Assembly (NCBI GenBank): GCA_944989445.1
Contig: CALYLW010000127.1
Location: forward strand, 1,030,490-1,094,489
Length of the DNA stretch: 64,000 nucleotides
Origin: Ampullaceana balthica
Taxonomy: Eukaryota; Mollusca; Gastropoda; Lymnaeidae
Direction of reading: 5' to 3'
Position numbers and translations under genes: made by a program. Positions 60,500 to 64,000 of the stretch are shown piece after piece. How positions within the stretch are numbered: the stretch's first letter is position 1; the number at the start of each line of letters is the position of its first letter. A model generated the notes under the pieces. It saw nothing but the letters and a program-made list of their open reading frames with translations, was not told where the DNA came from and ran no database searches.

Positions 60500-63400
60500 G
60501 TTTTTATATTCCAATTTATTATGGTTAAATAACTTGAATAGCCACACCTGTTTATAAATTTATATGGTATGTTTATTTGGTATAAATTCAGTTTAAAAAT
60601 AAATAAAGTGGGTTTCTATGCTTTAGAGACTAGAGAAAATGCAGTAACTACCCTTCTGAAATACTGAAAAGCTAACAGCTGCAGCACACTTATAGAAATG
60701 ACAATGAAAGCTTTCTGTTAACATGGCTATGCATACTAATTCAGTTGTTAAACTGGGAGGGCTTATGTATGCACAGAGATTTGAATAATATATTATAATT
60801 GAAAAAGGAATTGAGATTCAAAGGGAAAATATTCCAAACTTGTGGTATTGCTTTAATTAATAATCATATCAAAACATTCATGTCAACTTAAAAAGCCAAT
60901 CAGAATCATGACACTTCTAAAAAAATTAAGTAAAATAATGATTGGATTTTTTTATTTTTTTTACTTACACAATAGTTAAATGAAACCTGTGCTTTACAAT
61001 GACTACTTCATTAAGCATTTAGATTTGCTCTACACACTTCATGACATCACAATGCAATTGAACAACTACTCAATTTTAATTTTGGTAATGAAAAAATATA
61101 TGCTATTGTGATTTGTGTCCATGCTTAGAATCTTTGAAGGAAAGTACTTACGGTTACAGTTTTGGACTAATGTCATAACAGATATACAATGTACCAATAA
61201 TGGTCTTTTGATGGGTTACACTAGTTTGTATATTTTATATTGGTTATAAATATAAAACTTTAACTAATCAGTACATTTCTGGTACTAACTAAATTCAACA
61301 GTGCCCTGTAATATGTTCTCAAAATTACCTCTTTATAAATCAACATATTTGTGAAGAGACTGAGATTTCTAAATATTTTATTGCAAACATTGCTAATGCT
61401 TTATATTTAAAAAAAATATAATCACATTATTTATAAATATTTATTTATGAATACTTTCCATATTATGAGCACCTCATAATTGGGAGCCTTAATTTAATCA
61501 TACATAGTTGTTAAATCTGATTCATAATCTGACATCCAATGACAATTTCTTTCCTTACTCACTACTCAGTAGTGCAGATCTATTGAAAGTATACATATGC
61601 AATGTTGGAAAAAGATAATTTGTACCATTTCTCCTTAATTTACAACCTAACAGACTGCATATTTGAAAAAAAATTTTTTTTTCCTAAAATGAGGTTAGTG
61701 CTTGCTAGATCCAGACGAATCCAAATTAAGTCCAGATATATTTTTCTCAAAACAAAATATTGCTTGCAATTGAAAATTGAAAGATAATGGGGAGAGAGTA
61801 ACAATATTTACAAAATATTTGTCATTAACATCAATAAAAGTTTTTAACATCAGACCTTTTCTTATCAATGAATAATCCTACTTGATAAAGCAAAACCAAC
61901 TACTGTGGTGATACAAACAAAATTAAATTGGTACCATTTTGTTATTCCAATTCAATTTCATCAAATAAATTTTAACTTAAAAACTAACAGAACAGCTGTG
62001 CTAATGGGATTACAAAAATATTTGTTGTACATTTAGTTGTATACAAGAGTATAAGTAGGGCAGTTATAATGTAAATTGATGAACTAAAAATGCATTTGAA
62101 AAAGAAAAGCAATTGGCAGAATATAAATATAAAATAACTATATTAAAACAAAAACTTTATTAATATATATTTGAATTATAATATATGTATCATAGCTAGC
62201 ATAATCCTCTGGAATGGTAGCAGCAGGACATTTTCAGAAACATTCAAAATGAGATATGATGAAGCTTCAAATAAGAAAAGCTTAAATAACTAACAACAGT
62301 GGGACAAACATACAGACATCACTGACTAATACTAATAGAACTACATGATGTGAATCTTGCAGACACCACAAGGTTATAATAAACTACAGATTATAAAAAT
62401 ATCTCATAGTACATAGGTCAATCGTAAGAATTTTTTCATAATATTGGGGGGTGAGACTGCAACCAAGCTTTTAAATTAGTAAATGTTTAACATATAAACA
62501 GGGTTTGCCGAAAATGTTTTCTCAGGCTAACTCATACCCTGTTTATATGTTATACATTTACTAATTTATTCGTAGAACCTTTTAAGTTTACAGTCCCCTT
62601 TAAGTTTAAGCTGACTTATAACTTAACTACGGCATGTACTGCACATTAAAAAAAATCTACCTTAGTGGACCTGAAAAATTAAAGAGTGTAGCTGACTGAA
62701 AATGGAAAGCGACCAGCTAATGATTACAGACTTAACATCTTCAAAATAATGAGCTAAGTGTCTAACTTAAGGTCTTCGGGTCACATCCAGTCCACCATAC
62801 AACTTTATCAGACTTGAGAGCTCTTGACTGATGTACAGAAAATTTGGGCAGATATATTTTTAATGGCCCTGGGATATAAAAAGTGTCTATAAAATTCCCT
62901 AATTAGCAGCTTCCCTAAATGATAGCTTAGCTTAGTATCTAGGCACGATATCAATCAATAACTTGGTAAATGCACCATTTCTTTCAATGTTTTAAAATAA
63001 AGAGAACATTGGATTCTGAAAACTGAGCCTTTCAAAACTGCCATTGGCAGTAAACTTTTGTGTCTAATTTGTAGAGATACAGATAATGTGGCAGTGATTA
63101 CGGAATGTAAATAGACTCAAATCTTAATAGAAATATGGACGAGCTTTCTAATGGTGTTAATTAAAACGTCAAATTTTGTCAAAATCACATAGTAAATTTA
63201 GTAAAACGTAATTTGCTTTGAGTTTTTAAAATTTAAATAGATTACTTTTGAATTTGTATTTTGCTGTTTGGTATTCATTTCTGCACATGTACACTACTTT
63301 GGGGCACAACACTATGAATGGCAGGAAATTGAATGGAAGGGGGTTCAAAAACTATCCCGTGAGTGACTGCTGCTAAAAATCATGATCGTAATAATTTTAA

Positions 63401-64000
63401 AGTGACAATGTAGTAATAATCAAAATTACATCAGCATCAATGAAAACGTTCTAGAATTATAGGTCTTAAAATATACCTTTTAATGATAGTCAATGATACC
63501 ATTTTTATTAGTATATTATGATCAGTTTTAATTTATGAAAAACCTTGAGTGACAAGCAGCTAAATTGTAGCTTTAAATGACAAAGCACAAATTTTGTGCC
63601 GGTTTGCGGAACCTAATAAGAGAGGCGCTATGAGAATAAACTTCAAGACAAGTTAAAAGTCTGAATGCAGAGTATAAGTATAAGCTACAAAAAAGTAGAA
63701 TAATTTTTGAGGTATTTAACAGCATGGCTGACATTTTTCAACAAGCCAAAATCACAAACTAGCTGCTGTGAAAGTTAGTCTTATTGCAAAATCAGGCTGA
63801 CCATTTATAACACAAGTCTCTGAACCGCTGCATGATAAATGAATGTGACATCCTTGTGTTAGACAAAAAAATATCATGAGAATCTCAATAATACAAAATT
63901 ATTCCCAAACTTGGAACCAAAAATACAATGCCAAATAACCAGCTTTGACAAAAAGGCATATGAGCAAAAAAATAGGTATGCTAATAATTTTTAATTAATT
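60500..64000. other. Downstream intergenic region, no gene seen
   Basis: AT-rich, without matched repeats or recognisable exons on either strand. It could include the long 3' UTR of a convergent neighbour, but nothing here shows that. It contains the hairpin at 62473-62568. Confidence 0.45.
62473..62568. repeat. 31-bp inverted repeat forming a hairpin
   Basis: 62473-62503 and 62538-62568 are reverse complements at 30 of 31 positions (TTAACATATAAACAGGG against CCCTGTTTATATGTTAT), separated by 34 nt. No flanking duplication is evident. It may be a small foldback element or a structured RNA. Confidence 0.75.

Overview
The window is eukaryotic nuclear DNA from an invertebrate animal: AT-rich, intron-containing, crowded with degenerate transposons, and with canonical GT-AG introns. 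The mix of RTE-type and EN-RT-RNase H LINEs, piggyBac, hAT and pogo-like elements suggests a lophotrochozoan, perhaps a mollusc. That placement is inference; no sequence here fixes the species.

One host protein gene is present. It is a plus-strand UBAP2/UBAP2L (Drosophila lingerer) homolog occupying about 23777-60480. I could join 23 coding exons by reading splice sites and frame. The joined coding length is 3948 nt (1315 codons plus stop). All splice phases agree, and the start codon is preceded by an in-frame stop. The protein has an N-terminal UBA domain, an RGG/RG-rich stretch, a conserved family motif, a long Ser/Gln/Tyr/Pro prion-like segment in one 842-nt exon, and a conserved proline/aromatic C-terminal half. 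Its introns carry four box C/D snoRNA-like units, all with a guide complementary to the universal 18S rRNA segment that SNORD59/snR54 targets.

Layout: 1-8000 is a thicket of MITE-like repeats and two nested hAT relics. 8042-13916 is an RTE LINE split by a DNA element, which itself holds a nearly complete EN-RT-RNase H LINE on the minus strand (its long ORF is broken by only two in-frame TGA codons). 14246-19586 holds elements of a GGGGCCGTCC-terminal family with interleaved inverted repeats. 19590-23776 is the gene's upstream region, with one DNA element and a possible noncoding first exon. Intron 1 holds a 6.8-kb nested insertion: a 5'-truncated LINE bounded by a 30-bp target-site duplication, containing a DNA element and a piggyBac element, the latter containing a pogo-like element. 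Later introns hold two MULE-like elements with ~10-bp duplications, a LINE fragment, an internally deleted piggyBac, hAT elements with perfect 8-bp duplications, and tandem repeats. 60480-64000 is gene-free as far as I can see, apart from one strong hairpin.

The strongest items for follow-up are the multi-copy SNORD59-like snoRNAs in the UBAP2L introns, the FUS-like tyrosine-rich exon, the interleaved foldback structure at 14-19.6 kb, and the nested insertion chronology in intron 1.
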